Assembly (NCBI RefSeq): GCF_011075055.1
Contig: NC_058151.1
Span: forward strand, 2,462,001 to 2,526,000
Source of the DNA: Mangifera indica
Lineage: Eukaryota; Streptophyta; Magnoliopsida; Sapindales; Anacardiaceae
DNA length: 64,000 nt
Direction of reading: 5' to 3'
The position numbers were made by a program, and so were the translations under genes. Below the pieces are notes generated by a model. It was not told where the DNA came from and searched no databases. It worked only from the letters and a program-made list of their open reading frames with translations. How positions within the stretch are numbered: the first letter of the stretch is position 1; each line of letters begins with the position of its first letter. This document shows positions 47,401 to 60,389 of the stretch, piece by piece.

Positions 47401-50400
47401 ACTTAAATATTACAAAATAGTTGATTAGATATTCAATAATCTCGTATCGATAACGCGGTTTTGTTTTGGATTTGACATGCGATAGCCCAAGCCGCCAAAT
47501 GAACACTTACTTCCCACCGAAGGATTAGTAAATTCTGTTTAGTTTTTAAAAATAATTGTTTTTTTGTTTTTATTAAAATTGAAAAACTCTTATAAATATT
47601 TAATATTAATATTAAATTATCAATATATCTTAAAATATAAATATAAATAATATATATTATCAAATATATCAAATTAATATAATATAATAAATATATTATA
47701 CAATATTATATATATACAAATACGAATTAATATATTTTAAAAAAAATTATATAATATGAATATGTATAAAAAATTTTAAAATTTTAAATATATTTATGAT
47801 ATTTTATAAAATAATAATATGTTAATTAAATTTTTTTATTATTTTATTTTTTAAAATTGTATCATACTATATAATACTACATGATACAAAAAATTAAATT
47901 TTTTATATATAATATAATACTTGATTCGATTACCATTACTTGTCATACATTTTTATTAGTAAATTCAGTTTAATTTCTAGAAATAAATATTGCATCCTTT
48001 TATTCAAATTATAAAATTGCTATAAATATTTAACATTAATACTATATTTTTAATATATTCTTACCTATTAAAAAGTTTATCGCTTAACTCCTTAAAGACA
48101 TCAAACCTCTTATCAGTTTTAAAATATTATGTTCCGTTTAATTATTTAGGAATGTAATTGTCACTTTTGAAAATATAGAGTATCAAATTTTCCTTAAATT
48201 TTTTAAAACTTTTTAAAAATTTTATTAATGCCTCTAACTTTTTTAATATTACATTCACCCTCCAAACATATATAATTTTGAAATAAAAATAGAATAAAAA
48301 AATTATATAAAATAATATTTTTTTTATTTAGTAAAATTCATTAATGGAAATGAATGGTAGGTGAAATCTGACTTATAGAAACTTTATGGATGACAAATCA
48401 AACTTCACCAAGGCTTGGGTGGCAAATAGTCTTTTGGCCGACGTGATATAATATGATTTCTTCTCGCCATTACATAGATTCTTTGAAACGGAAAATTTTG
48501 TTTGAGTTGAGCATAGATTCTTTGAAATGGAAAGTTTTGTTAATTGCGTGCATAAATTTGAAAAGTTGTGATTTGTGAGTCTAATAAAATAGTTATGTTT
48601 TTAAGCATGATTTTAAAAATCAGATCAGTCTGACTAGTTAAACTGTTAACTAAACTGATTTTAATTTATCTTAAAATCGTTTTTTTAATTAAACTAAATT
48701 AAATCATTCAAATCATTCGGTTGGATTAAATATAAAATCAAGTTTCATTCAATTAACAAAAAAAATAATTTTTTTCAAAAATTCAATATGAAAACTTAAA
48801 CCTAAGACTTTATTTATGATATTTGAATATATATACCATCAAATTAAGTTTATAAGTCAAATTATATAATTAATGAAAAATTATATAAAAAATTTTTAAA
48901 TATTTTTTTGAATAATTAACTGGTTTAACCACTGGTCAACCAATCCACCACTTGTTGGATCAAATAGCCCCCTCCACTAAATTAATATTTAATTTGGTTC
49001 TAAAAACATTGTTAGTTGGCAGATTGACATGAGATTTTTAAAGTTCTATTACAAATATAGCAAAAATTTATTAACTTATTCAAACAATCTAATATAACGA
49101 TACCTGATTTAGATAATTTTGAAATAAAAAAAAATAAACAATTATATTATTTAATCGCAAACGATCACTTCAATTTATAAGTATAAGTTAGTAATATTTG
49201 TTTGTACACATTACTTTATTTATTTATTATTATTATTATTTACCCTTGTAGTTATTTATGTAAATTATGTTTTATCATTTCATTAATTTAATATTGAAAT
49301 TTTTAGGTAAAACGTGACTCACTCATAAACAATGAGAAAAACTCTATTTGGATTTATATCTCCTCATGATATACGAGATTATTTTTGTATTCATCTCATG
49401 TCTATGTGAGAAAACTATCGTCTTTTATCAAATTAATATCATATAATTTTCCTATTTTTTATACAACTGGAATACAAACAAATCTCTATATTCATAATTG
49501 TATTAGGAATACTTCAATATTTTATTTTCATGTAGCTTTATCTCATGATATTCTATAAATATAAAGGATCAAGCAGAGGCAAGGGATACATAACAACTAT
49601 TCTTGTATTACATAACCGATACTCTATCAAAATTCCTTCAAAAAATATAAATAACATAATCGTGAATATATATTTTTGAGTAGCAAGTTGAATCACAAAA
49701 AAATTTTCTTCGGGTTCATTCCTAACTCATATTTTATGTATTCACAATTATCCTTACTTATCATACATACTAAACACGTAATTATCCAACTATTATCGGT
49801 TGACACTATTATTTTCTTGCCCATAAATAAATTATATATATGTTCTTTTTATATTCAATTAACAAAATAACTTGAGACTAATAGTTGTTATGATTTGTGA
49901 GTCTGATTACTGTGTTTCAAATTTACTTGTTTAACTAACATGACGAAGTTTTCAGTTATATAAAAAAAGAAAAAAACTTGAGACTATCAATATTAGTACT
50001 TTTCTAGTATTATTTATTTTGACTATTAAATTATTAAGTTAAATACCAAACTATCAGCCGTATACATGTAGTTTTACATAATATAACATTATATACTAGG
50101 AATGTCTGATTGTCATTTCATTAAAATTATAATTAATAAATCGGTTAATTATCTTTTTTTTAAAAATATTTTTAATATATAATTATTAATTTAATTATAT
50201 ATAGATAACTAAAATTTTAGAAATAAAATGAATTTCATACCATAACACACCATGCCAAATAATTTTCCATTTTCAGTATATAATAATAAGTATGGTTTAG
50301 GGAATATTTTATTATCAAAATTAAAAGATTATATTAAAATAAATTAATTTAAAGAGTAAGAATAAGACTACGCATATAAACAAATTATAATAACTTATTC

Positions 50401-52329
50401 ATATAAACTGAGCTGATAACATATAATTTGATAATATGATTATTTACTTTTTTTCTTATTTTAAAATTATTTAATCATATGCTATTACATCAGGGTGTAC
50501 GGATAAGTTATTGAGATTTGTTTGTATATGCATAATTACTAAAAAATTAATAGATATAAATTAATAACGTGTTTAGGTAAATTGATATATATAAATAATA
50601 ATTATATTCGACTGACAATAATAAAATAATACTAAAATATTATTTGAGTTAAATATTCTTAATATGTTAAAGTAAATTAATTTAAGGTAACATTGCAACA
50701 AAATTAAAATTACTTTACTAATATTTAGTACCTAAAAAATATGGTAATCAAATTATTCATATATTAACTGTCACGTCAATATGATAACAAAATATTATCG
50801 TAATTATTTATTATTTAAAGAACTGAAATAGATAATATTACTAAATAATATATTACCAGAGTAATATTTTACATAGTTATCAATATTTTACAATACATGA
50901 TATGTATTATACGATATAATAAAATATAAGTAAAAAAATGATATGTATCATGAGATATATCAATTAATATAATACATTGTACGTATCATATAATACGATA
51001 TGTATCATATGATATAATACGTGTTACCGATACGGATCAATACATTATTTAAATAAAATGATGATATAATAGGAATATACATAAGAAATCTTAAATTTTA
51101 AACAGTATTTATAATATTTTTTAAGGTGATGTTATGTCAATTAAAATTTTTTATTATTTTTTTAAAATGATATAATATGATATAATATAAAAAATTAAAT
51201 TTTTAATAAACAATATAATACGCGATTCGAGCACCATTATATTTTATTCTCCAACCCAGCGTAAAAATTGAGAATAGAGGAACATGAAGCCCATTACAAT
51301 AGCTATCAATGTCACTTTAAATTAATCTGAATAGAATAAATAAATACTCTAACCTAACTAGCAATAAAATAAATGATACACCAACATAAATTGAGAGTAT
51401 ATGATACGAACAATCTTATCTATAAGTGGTAAGCATGACCCACCCAAATTAGTACTACTTCCATATTAATTAACAATAAAATTATGTGTATAATTTATAT
51501 GTATAATTTTATACATAATTAATAATATATTATTATATGATTAGATATTAATTTATCTTTAATGTTAAACTGTCAAATCACATGGTAACATGATATTAGT
51601 TGTACACAAAATTGTGTATGTTATTTATGTATATAACATTACTTATTAATTAATTATGAGGTTCCGGTTGATCAAATTGAATAGTATACATCAAAAAAAT
51701 CAACCACGTTTTTAGTCTTGGCAATTCGTATTAGGTCGTATTTGTATTGTAATAGTTCATATTTTATATAAGAGATTTTAAATTCTAACTCAATTGGACT
51801 TAAAATGGTATTAAAAATTTTTAACCCCAATCCAACTTTTAAACAGTTGAATTGATTCGATCTGACCCAACTCTTCAAAATATTTCTACTGTTTAATTTT
51901 CTCACTAAATAATCTTAATCTACTATTAATTAAACACACTATATAACATTTTGTCAAGTTTACAAATTATATAAAAATTACATATTAAAATCTTTAAAAC
52001 ATATCAATAATTTGATTAATTAAATAAAATTTTTACCACTTAATAATAAAATAAAATATTTAAATAAAAAAAAAAATAATTACAATTATATATAAAATTT
52101 ATATAAATATTTGAATTACTATTAATATTATTTCTTAATAGGTCTATAATTATTAGTAATAAATTTTATTAAAATAATATATTTTTTAAATATTTAAATC
52201 AATTTAAATTATTTTTATATAAAATTTAATATTATTTAATTTAATTCCAAATCATATCAAAATGTTTTAAAATAAATTTTATATAAAAAATTTTTGTTAT
52301 AACCTAACTTTTTTTATACCATATTAACG
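47401..52329. other. Long AT-rich repeat zone
   Basis: No gene found. It contains a lone right terminus of a MULE-type MITE ending about 48440 (caaatagtcttttggcc), a taatattttatta-family copy at about 50291-50880, palindromic-repeat copies at about 50395-50520 and 51500-51645, and a possible decayed LTR near 49500-49660. Confidence 0.5.
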
Positions 52330-52613
52330 AATGGTATTGAAAACGTCAGTTCTACAGGTTTTAAATCTCTCTGTAATTTCATTACAAGTCCATGCGACCA
52401 GACAGGCTACAGCTAATCACTTTTCCTTCTGTCCCAAATACGTGTTTCGGTCCACTGCATCCTCTTCTTACTATCACATCACAAAACATAATTCTGAGAT
52501 AGCAGAAAGTGTAAAAAGTTTCTTCAGCAGCTCTCTGATTTCTTTGTTCCGCGAATTCCCCACGGATTTCCCCATTGGTTTACTTCTCTCCTTTTAAACC
52601 CCCAGTACAATTT

Positions 52614-52689
52614 GTATAATCATCAAATTATATATATATATATATATAATCTTGTTGTTTTTCATTATAAGACACATGTGGTATAATAT
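52614..52689 (+). promoter_or_regulatory. Core promoter/leader of the ERF gene with (TA)n tract
   Basis: An (AT)n tract at about 52629-52648 lies 40-60 bases before the ERF start codon. ccttttaaacccc at about 52590 is an alternative TATA-like site. Which one acts cannot be decided from sequence. Confidence 0.4.
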
Positions 52690-53349
52690 ATGGCTGATTC
52701 TGATCCACCAAACCCAACTATACAAGTCCCACAATTTGACTCTTCATCATCATCATCATCAGCACTTCACCCAGATCAGAATCTCTCTTCTTCTTCAACA
52801 ACCAGTCGATCTCCTAGACCCGTTTTGTCGCCAGGTGGGTCATCGGGGCAACCCAAAGGAAGGCATCCTATTTATCGTGGGATTCGAAGCCGGAGTGGGA
52901 AATGGGTATCTGAAATACGTGAGCCACGTAAGTCTACGCGTATTTGGCTTGGTACGTATGCTACTCCTGAAATGGCGGCCACTGCATATGACGTGGCGGC
53001 TCTTGCTTTGAAAGGGCCCAATACGCCGTTAAACTTTCCCAATATGATTCTCTCATATCCAATACCGGCTTCTAGTTCTGCTAGTGATATTCGAGCGGCT
53101 GCCAGTCAAGCTGCCGCCGCAAAACAAGAGAAGCCAGATACCGAGTCAACTCCGGATCTAGGTCCTACAGAGAGTACAATTTGCATGGCTCAAGGTGAAT
53201 TTGTTGACGAAGAAGAGCTGCTAAATATGCCTAATTTGCTTGTGGACATGGCAGAAGGAATGCTTGTCAGTCCACCCAGGATAAACCCACCGTCTTCTGA
53301 CGATTCTCCGGGTAATTCAGATGGAGAAAGTTTATGGAGCTACAATTGA
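52690..53349 (+). CDS. AP2/ERF transcription factor, DREB A-4 type (ERF024-027-like)
   Basis: 219 residues from one exon. Nuclear DNA-binding protein expected to recognise DRE/CRT (CCGAC) or related elements. The N-terminus is serine-rich, encoded partly by a tcatcatcatcatcat run. One AP2 domain covers about residues 60-117 ([40 protein letters not shown]), with the valine after KW that marks the DREB branch. An alanine-rich stretch follows, then an acidic segment [20 protein letters not shown] shared with A-4 and CBF proteins, and the C-terminus ends ESLWSYN, keeping the LWSY motif that the neighbouring CBF has lost. It lies 7.5 kb upstream of the CBF on the same strand. In Arabidopsis, A-4 genes ERF025, 026 and 027 sit beside CBF4, DDF2 and DDF1, so the pairing is old. 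Confidence 0.93.
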   Translation: MADSDPPNPTIQVPQFDSSSSSSSALHPDQNLSSSSTTSRSPRPVLSPGGSSGQPKGRHPIYRGIRSRSGKWVSEIREPRKSTRIWLGTYATPEMAATAYDVAALALKGPNTPLNFPNMILSYPIPASSSASDIRAAASQAAAAKQEKPDTESTPDLGPTESTICMAQGEFVDEEELLNMPNLLVDMAEGMLVSPPRINPPSSDDSPGNSDGESLWSYN

Positions 53350-53915
53350 ATCAATTAATTAAACTTGTAATGGGATTGATAGTTAACGCAGAGTATATTT
53401 GCGAGACCCTTTTTTTTTTTTTTTTGTCTATATGTATGGTGTGTTGAAGTCTCTTCTTCCTTTGTTTTGGTAAAGTATGAGGAGACATTTCTAGTCTTTT
53501 CTTGAGCTTAATTCTAGTAATGTAGTAAATATATTTTCCCTTCGACAGCTTGAGAATGAAAGTTCTGGTGAAATTTTGTTTTGTTTTCCCTTCCATTCAT
53601 TCAACCCCTTGAAAATTTGAAAACGTCATTAACATTGGTCATTTGGGTGTGGCAGACAGGAGCAAAAGTCATGGAAATTCGAAAGTATCCTAAAAAGGGT
53701 TGCAGCGAGGTTGAACGTCGATTCTCATAATTGACATAAAAACGGTATGACTCTCTGCAGGAATTGAGACATATTGTTGTTTGTGTTGAGCTTTTACCAT
53801 TCAGTTTATTTGTTATTTTAAGTGAGTGAAATTTTTCAACTTTGTGAAACAAATAGAATCATTGTTCGTAAAATGGACCCTTTACCATAAATAATGATAT
53901 AGTGTAGTGCTGCAT

Positions 53916-54150
53916 GAAAACAAGAAGAGCTCAAGAAATTCATGAGTGAGTGAAAGAAAGCTAAGTTGGCGCTTACCTTATGGAAGAGATGCATCCATTA
54001 ATAAATTTCATTAAGAATGGATGATATTCATGAGTGAAAACAAGAAGAGCTTAAGAAATTCCTGAGTGAGTGAAAGAAAGCTAAGTTGGCTCTTACCTTA
54101 TGGAAGAGATGCATCCATTAATAAATTTCATTAAGAATGGATGATATTTA
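53916..54150. repeat. 120-bp tandem duplication 3' of the ERF gene
   Basis: gaaaacaagaagagct... at 53916 recurs at 54036 with very few mismatches, up to ggatgatatt at 54150. It contains no gene and is a recent tandem duplication about 0.6 kb past the ERF stop. Confidence 0.9.
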
Positions 54151-57100
54151 AATAAGCTATACCAGCTGAAGTTTAGGGTTTCTTCAATTCATGCCTGAAT
54201 GAAAATATTTAAAGTTAAAATGCTTAAACTGTCTTTGTGTGAAATCTATGGAGATTGCAAAATTGAATACCATCTTGGAATATAAGTAGAATGTTATATA
54301 TGAATATGAAGCATTGTGCTTTTCTCTCTCAATTCCCATGATGTGTTCTTAATGATATATATGTTTGAACTTGTTTTAACACATTTGTAATCATCTATAT
54401 GATTAAGGAGATCTGAGTTCCAGGAGAAAGAATATATATAGAAAGGAAAGTTTCTGATCATCAAGTCTGTCTTAATTTGGAAATTACAAAATTTTTTAGT
54501 TCCAGGAAAATGAATATTTATTTAATCATTTATTTTTCCATTAGTGCTTGTGAGAAGCTTGATGATCAAAGATTTGGTTGCCTTAACTCATCATCTCTTT
54601 ACCTTCATCTCTTTAACTTGAACCGAATAATTGCTTGGGGGCATTATCTGTAGCAGTAATTTGGTGGGTATGGGTGAGTATGGTGGCATCCATGTGCAAG
54701 TTTTATTCAAGTTTTGGAGCATTTTCATTCTGATAGATCACATCGATCTTCTTCAGATAATAATATAGCATAAAATGACACTCAAGATGAAAACACAACC
54801 AACTAAAAAACAATATATATGTCAATTATTGAAGAAGTCTCCAGTTTGGCCTGCCGAAATAAAGCAGGCACGCATATCGGCAGCCTCAATCAGCTTTCTA
54901 CATTTAGCAGTCTACTGAGTTTGATTACCATTTTTGAGCTTGAAAGAAATTACCATCTGATCAGCACTAAACGAAGAATAAAACAAATTAATAAACCAAA
55001 ATCAGAGAGATTAATCTTGTAGGTTCAGTGGTTAAAAATGTTCTCGCAGAACTCTTCTAAAATTTTTGGTCCTTAGATAAATGGTTTAGTGGGTACATAA
55101 ATCTGGCGTTCGGATGGAGTACTTTGCCAAACCCTAATTGATATTGAGATTTTTCCAAGGATAGAGACAGAAAATCCAACATTAACTTTGAATTTTTCAA
55201 GTTAGATGCTGCCCGTTTGACCAATTTGTCTGCCAAGGCCATCAAATTGGTCAGAGTGCTCACATTGTTAAGTTGTTTTCACTCCTTCAATGCTTTTAGT
55301 AGAATATCTTAGGTGAAATGTCATTCACCAGAGTCAAATACCACGTTTCAAAAGCAGCATAGAATTACCCATATGTAACTTACTCGTCGGCATTTTCATT
55401 TGCCGACATCTGTCGATCCTTAGCTAGTTTGAACACAAAAAGAGAAGCCGAAATCTCATAAATTTATGTAGTTTGGTCAAAATTAAGTTGAAAATACATG
55501 TATTCAAAGGAGGCTTTCATGCGAAGCACTAAAATGATCAGCAAAGAAAGATTCTAACAATGATGATTGATTGTCAAAGAGAAGAACAGTTATGGTTGCT
55601 TTCCATAAGTGGGGTTTAGAGATCTTTAAAAGATTATGAATACGGTAACAGAAGAGTTAACATCTATGGATTAACAAAATTGATAAAACATTAGAATTTT
55701 TAGATAAAAAATCTAAGTTTAATATTTTATTATATTGGTGAATCTCTGCTTAAATTACTTAAGTATCAGGGTTACCAAAACTGGTGAAACCTGCTTAAAT
55801 TATTTTAAGTATCAAGATTATTAAAACTGGTAGAATATTAAAATTTTTAGAATTCGAATATGTAAAAAAAAAAAAAAGAGAAAGAAAAGAGTTGGCCAGA
55901 GACATTAGTTTATTTAGAAATTCATTTGTGCATATAATTTTTCAACAATAAAACTATGTGTACTCATTTTTGATACACAATTTATATACATAGATGAGGT
56001 GTTATCATGTGATTAGATATTTCTTTATCATATGATGACACATGTTTTAAAATCACTTAATTACATGATGAGTTAATTACATAATGACACATCATTATGT
56101 ACATGAATTATATACCAAAAATAAATACACATAACATTGCTCATTTCTCAATCAAATTGTTAGTAAAATATTCAGTGGAAGAGAGCTTTATATATATTTT
56201 CTTTTTACGGAAAGGCAATGGATAGGTTCAATTCACCTAGGGAAACATACTGTGGTTATAGCGGCTAGAAAAGGGGGTCGGCAAGGCTAAATTATATTGA
56301 AGGTTTAGTTGCTTATAAGTAAAATCATTGCTTTTAAAATCATTTATTTTCCTTTAATTTTTACTTTGTGTTTCAAAATGGAAATTGGTGGTCATGAGTG
56401 ACATAAAGGAGTCACATGGTGTCCATAATAGGATTATCAAATAACTTTATTTTATCTGTAAATTAAATACTGTTGAGCTCCTTTTGAATGCCCTTACCAT
56501 TCTTTAACTTTGCAAGTCTCTTTGTTAGAGACGTATCCTCACTTCTCTTCAAATTTATATATTATCAATTATGAACCTTATTGCTCTATTGAAATGAATG
56601 ATCAAATTATTAGTGTAAAAAAGTAGTGAATATATTTTTTTTTAAGCGAGGAGGGAAAGCCCAAGAAATTAAACAAGAAAAAGAGATAGGGAGGAGCTAA
56701 AACTCCCTTAAAATTTGGTAAATCATTAAAATTTCTATCATTTTTATAAAACCTTAATTTTCTGATGTAATGATTATAAATCTGATAATTAAATCTCAAA
56801 TTTACTTGTCTAACTAATATAGATGACATTCTTGGTTCAAAGATTTTCTAAACCTTAGGAAAGACCTTTATAGAGACAAAAATTTTTTACGATTCGATCC
56901 GCTACAGAGTTCACTTATCGAACAGAATATAAAATATTTACATTTTAGCTCAATAAAAATGTACTCCTTATGCCAGTAATAAGATTGACATTATGATTGC
57001 AAAATTTTTAACCACGTTCTTGCAATTAGACTCCCTCTGATTAATCCTTTTAAAGTGTTAATATATTGATCGAAAAATGCCATAGAAATAGAAAATGCAC

Positions 57101-57411
57101 TTCATTAATCCTTTTTATACATATTTTGTTAATTATAACTTATAGCATATTTGTCTAAATTTATTTGTAGGTTTTATATAAAATTAATACTACATGTATA
57201 AATATAATATGATATAATAATATTTAATTAAGTGATTTTAAAATAATAAAAAATAATATCACTTAATTATATAATGTCATTTTAATTTATATAATTTATT
57301 TATTTATTTATATTTATAATTTTATTTCATTTCATAGGTATTTACTTGATTGAGGATTATATGGTTGATAAATGGCACATTTTCCAAGATTAAAAACTTC
57401 AATAATTGAAA
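54151..57411. other. Intergenic DNA between ERF and the MITE block
   Basis: No coding gene recognised. 54540-55300 is moderately AT-rich and single-copy in appearance. A palindromic-repeat copy lies at 55925-56130. Confidence 0.5.
55985..56110. repeat. Palindromic AT-rich repeat, representative copy
   Basis: Contains gaggtgttatcatgtgattag, then atttctttatc, then catatgatgacacatg: arms able to pair around an AT core. Similar units (attatatgattaga ... ctaatcatatgatgacacat) recur at about 2385, 12330, 13580, 14575, 15216, 38240, 38400, 50410, 51525 and 57205. Probably a short MITE family. Confidence 0.55.
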
Positions 57412-57882
57412 GGCCTAAAGGACTTATTTCCATCCAAAGTATAATAAAATTTCAAAATCTCATCTTTTAATTTTTAAATATTTAAATATCCATTCATAAA
57501 TAAATTTTTGTTGAAAATCTTAGTTAAAATTAAGAATAAAATTTTTATTTAATAAAAAAATTGAAGTTTTATCATATTTTTCTTTTTTAAGTTTAAAAAA
57601 TTTACAATTTTTTTCAACCTAGAGTTTTAAAAGTCTAAAAAGTGATGTTGGCTTCTTTGACCGTATTCGATTGAGACGAATCAAACGAAGACAAAATCGT
57701 GAGTGCTTTAAATCAGTGAAGGAAAATATAATAAAATTTAAATTTTTTATTAAATAATAATTTTATTTTCAATATAAATAAGATTTTTAATAAAATTTTA
57801 TTTATAAATAGGTGTTTAATCTTTAAAAAATTGGAGCGTTATGGAGTTCAGTATATCTTGCGTGGGAATAAGTCTTTTGGGC
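57412..57882. mobile_element. MULE-type foldback MITE (copy F)
   Basis: 471 bases, left end ggcctaaaggacttatttcc, right end ggaataagtcttttgggc, inverted. A perfect 9-bp target duplication taattgaaa lies at 57403-57411 and 57883-57891, the Mutator-superfamily signature. No coding capacity. Confidence 0.9.
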
Positions 57883-58132
57883 TAATTGAAATTGTTACTT
57901 GACCCAGCTGATGTCAAATGACAAGTGACACATTTGAGGACCAAGTCTCCACGGAAGCGTAAGATTCAAGTCTATGGCTCAAATTTCAAATTATAATAAT
58001 AGGGGGACAGGGACCATGAAAAAATAAAAATAAAAATAATGGTGTCCCAGTCATGGTCCCATTCGATTCTTGAAAGCTAATTAAAGCATGTGGCTGAAAA
58101 TTTTGTGACCACCAATACCTTATTAAAAAAAA

Positions 58133-59347
58133 GGCCAAAAGGCTTGTTCCCACCCAAGGTTTGGTGAACCCCAACCTTTCACCTATAAGCTTTTAAAAAA
58201 TTAAATATCTACTATTCTATAAAAATTATTTGTTAAAGTTAAAAAGTAAAAATGTTATTTATCTAAAAATATTTAAAAACTAAAATTTTATCACTTTCTC
58301 TTTTAGTTAAAAAAATAACGATTTTTTTTTAATCTAAAGTTTGAAAAGTAATAAATTTTTTCCTAAGGTTTGATTTTTTTCAGTCATCACTTTTCAAAGT
58401 TGTCTCCAACGTCGTTCTCTCTCTCTCTCTTAACTTCTCTCTTGTCTCACCTTCAATCTCTCTTGTTGGAGACAAAATGGTCTTTATCTCAAACAAATAC
58501 AACAAGTCTTCGTCTAATTTTGTGGATGTCTCCAACGAGAGAGACCAGAGACGAAACAAGACGAGAAAGGTCGAGAAGAAGAGAGAATGTGATTAGAGTT
58601 AACGTTGGAAAGTGGTGACTGAAAAAAAAAATAAAACCTTAAGGAAAAATTAGAGATGACAATTTTAATCCAAATTTATGCATTCCAACCATCTTCGACC
58701 CTAATGGGGAGAGGATTCCCCAAATAAAATAGGGATAGAGAGGAAAAAGATCCTCGTAATCAAGGATGGGGATACATATGTCCCCTCTCCTCACTTCGCC
58801 CTAATCCTTTTATGTTAATATATTTACTTAAAATACTAATATATTTTTATAGTTTTAGATTATTTATATTTTTCAAATTTATTTATGTTTTCATTGTGCA
58901 TATTAAGTAGTTAATATATGATATTTGTGATATTTGGAATAGTTGATTGATTTTAATTTTACTTAATTTTATTATTGAATATATTTATATTGTGTTTAGA
59001 AGATATAGAAATTAGATTTTTTCTCATGGGTATAGGAAGATGATTTTTTTCCTCGGGTACAAGGAGGGGATAAGGGATTTTTCTTCATGAGAACAAAATG
59101 AGGAATCTTTGTTATCTCCTTCTTATTGCTATCTCTAGGGAGAATAGTTATTTTTTAAACTTTGAATAAGAGAAGAGTATTAACTTTTTAAACTAAAAGA
59201 AGATAGATGTGATAAAATTTTAATTTTTTAATATTTTTAGTTAATGATAATTTTATTTGTAACCCTAACAGAATGATAGGGTTTTTAAAGCTTTATGAGT
59301 GGGAATTTGAAATTTGACAAAATCTTGGGTGGTAAAAATTTTTGGCC
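58133..59347. mobile_element. MULE-type foldback MITE (copy E)
   Basis: Begins ggccaaaaggcttgttccc and ends with inverted gggtggtaaaaatttttggcc. Flanks taaaaaaaa and aaaaaaaaa agree at 8 of 9, though in poly-A this is weak. A CT-rich run in the left arm (about 58411-58430) recalls copy C. The middle (about 58650-59130), with gggggat/atcccc-type text, may be a second element nested inside. Confidence 0.75.
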
Positions 59348-59436
59348 AAAAAAAAAAACCTAAAACCCACTTTCCTGCTTGTTGGCTTGCTTGGATTCCA
59401 CAAAAATATATTTGGGTAGAAAAAGAATAAAGAAAA

Positions 59437-60202
59437 GGCCAAAGGACTATTTCCCGCCTAAAGTATGTTGTAATTTTAACTTTTCATCTGTTAACTATGA
59501 AAATCCTATTTACTCACCTATGGACTGTTAAAATTAACAGTTTAAAAGGTAAAATCGTCATTTTATCTATAATATTAAAAATAAATTAAAATTTAATCTA
59601 GTTTTTCTCCCTAACCCTAAAAACTAACCATTTCCCCCTAGGCCAAATTTTAAAAAATAGCATTCCCCCTAGGGTTTAGCTTTCAATCCCTAACGTCAAA
59701 TCTGGTGTCATTGCCAATGACAAAGCTTTCTAGAGGCATCACCATGCTCCGACCATCTCTCTTTTCTCCTCTGAAACGTCAGTCAAGAGATCTGACTTGG
59801 AAAGAGGGATATCTTCCTAGACGAAGACGACGACCTCATCTTCGTTTGGGATGTCTTCCCAAAAGAAGACGTCTAGGATCTCGATCGATCGATGTTTCAA
59901 AAGAGAAAAGAGAGACGGTCAGAGCATGATGATGCCTCTGGAAAGCTTCGTCGTTGGCGATGACGTCTGATTTGGTGTCGGGGATTGAAAGCTAAACCTT
60001 AAAGGGGAATACTATTTTTTAAAACTTGACCTAAGAAGAAATGATTAGTTTTTAGGGGTTAGAGGGTGAAAAGAGATAAAATTTTAAGGGCTTAGGATTC
60101 TGTTAATTTTAACCGTTTATGGGTGGGTAAATAAAATTTTCAAAATTAATGAGAGAATTTTGAGATAATAGCATATATTAGGTGGAAAATAGTCTTGTGG
60201 CC
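59437..60202. mobile_element. MULE-type foldback MITE (copy D)
   Basis: 766 bases. Left ggccaaaggactatttccc and right aaaatagtcttgtggcc are inverted, and pairing extends some 300 bases into each arm (for example gggtttagctttcaatccc against gggattgaaagctaaacct). A perfect 9-bp target duplication taaagaaaa lies at 59428-59436 and 60203-60211. It ends about 640 bases before the CBF start codon. Confidence 0.93.
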
Positions 60203-60389
60203 TAAAGAAAAATGAAAAAATGAAGAAGTCTCGACTCCCCAAACACGGTTGATGATGTTGACGCTCTTGCTTTCCTTCTGACCAACTTCCTTCGGTTACT
60301 TCCAACTGTCGATTCATTAACTGAAAAATAAAGAAATAAAAACAAGGGAAAATCAAAATCTTTTTAAAAATGGTGAACTCCAGTTAAGC

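Noticed and set aside
52331..52597. 88-codon plus-strand frame before the ERF gene
   Set aside because: It has no motif, lies in promoter-like sequence, and is out of any splice relation with the ERF coding exon.
59705..59929. 74-codon arginine-rich frame inside the MITE at 59437-60202
   Set aside because: It lies in a foldback arm and mirrors sequence of the other arm; no protein similarity is apparent.
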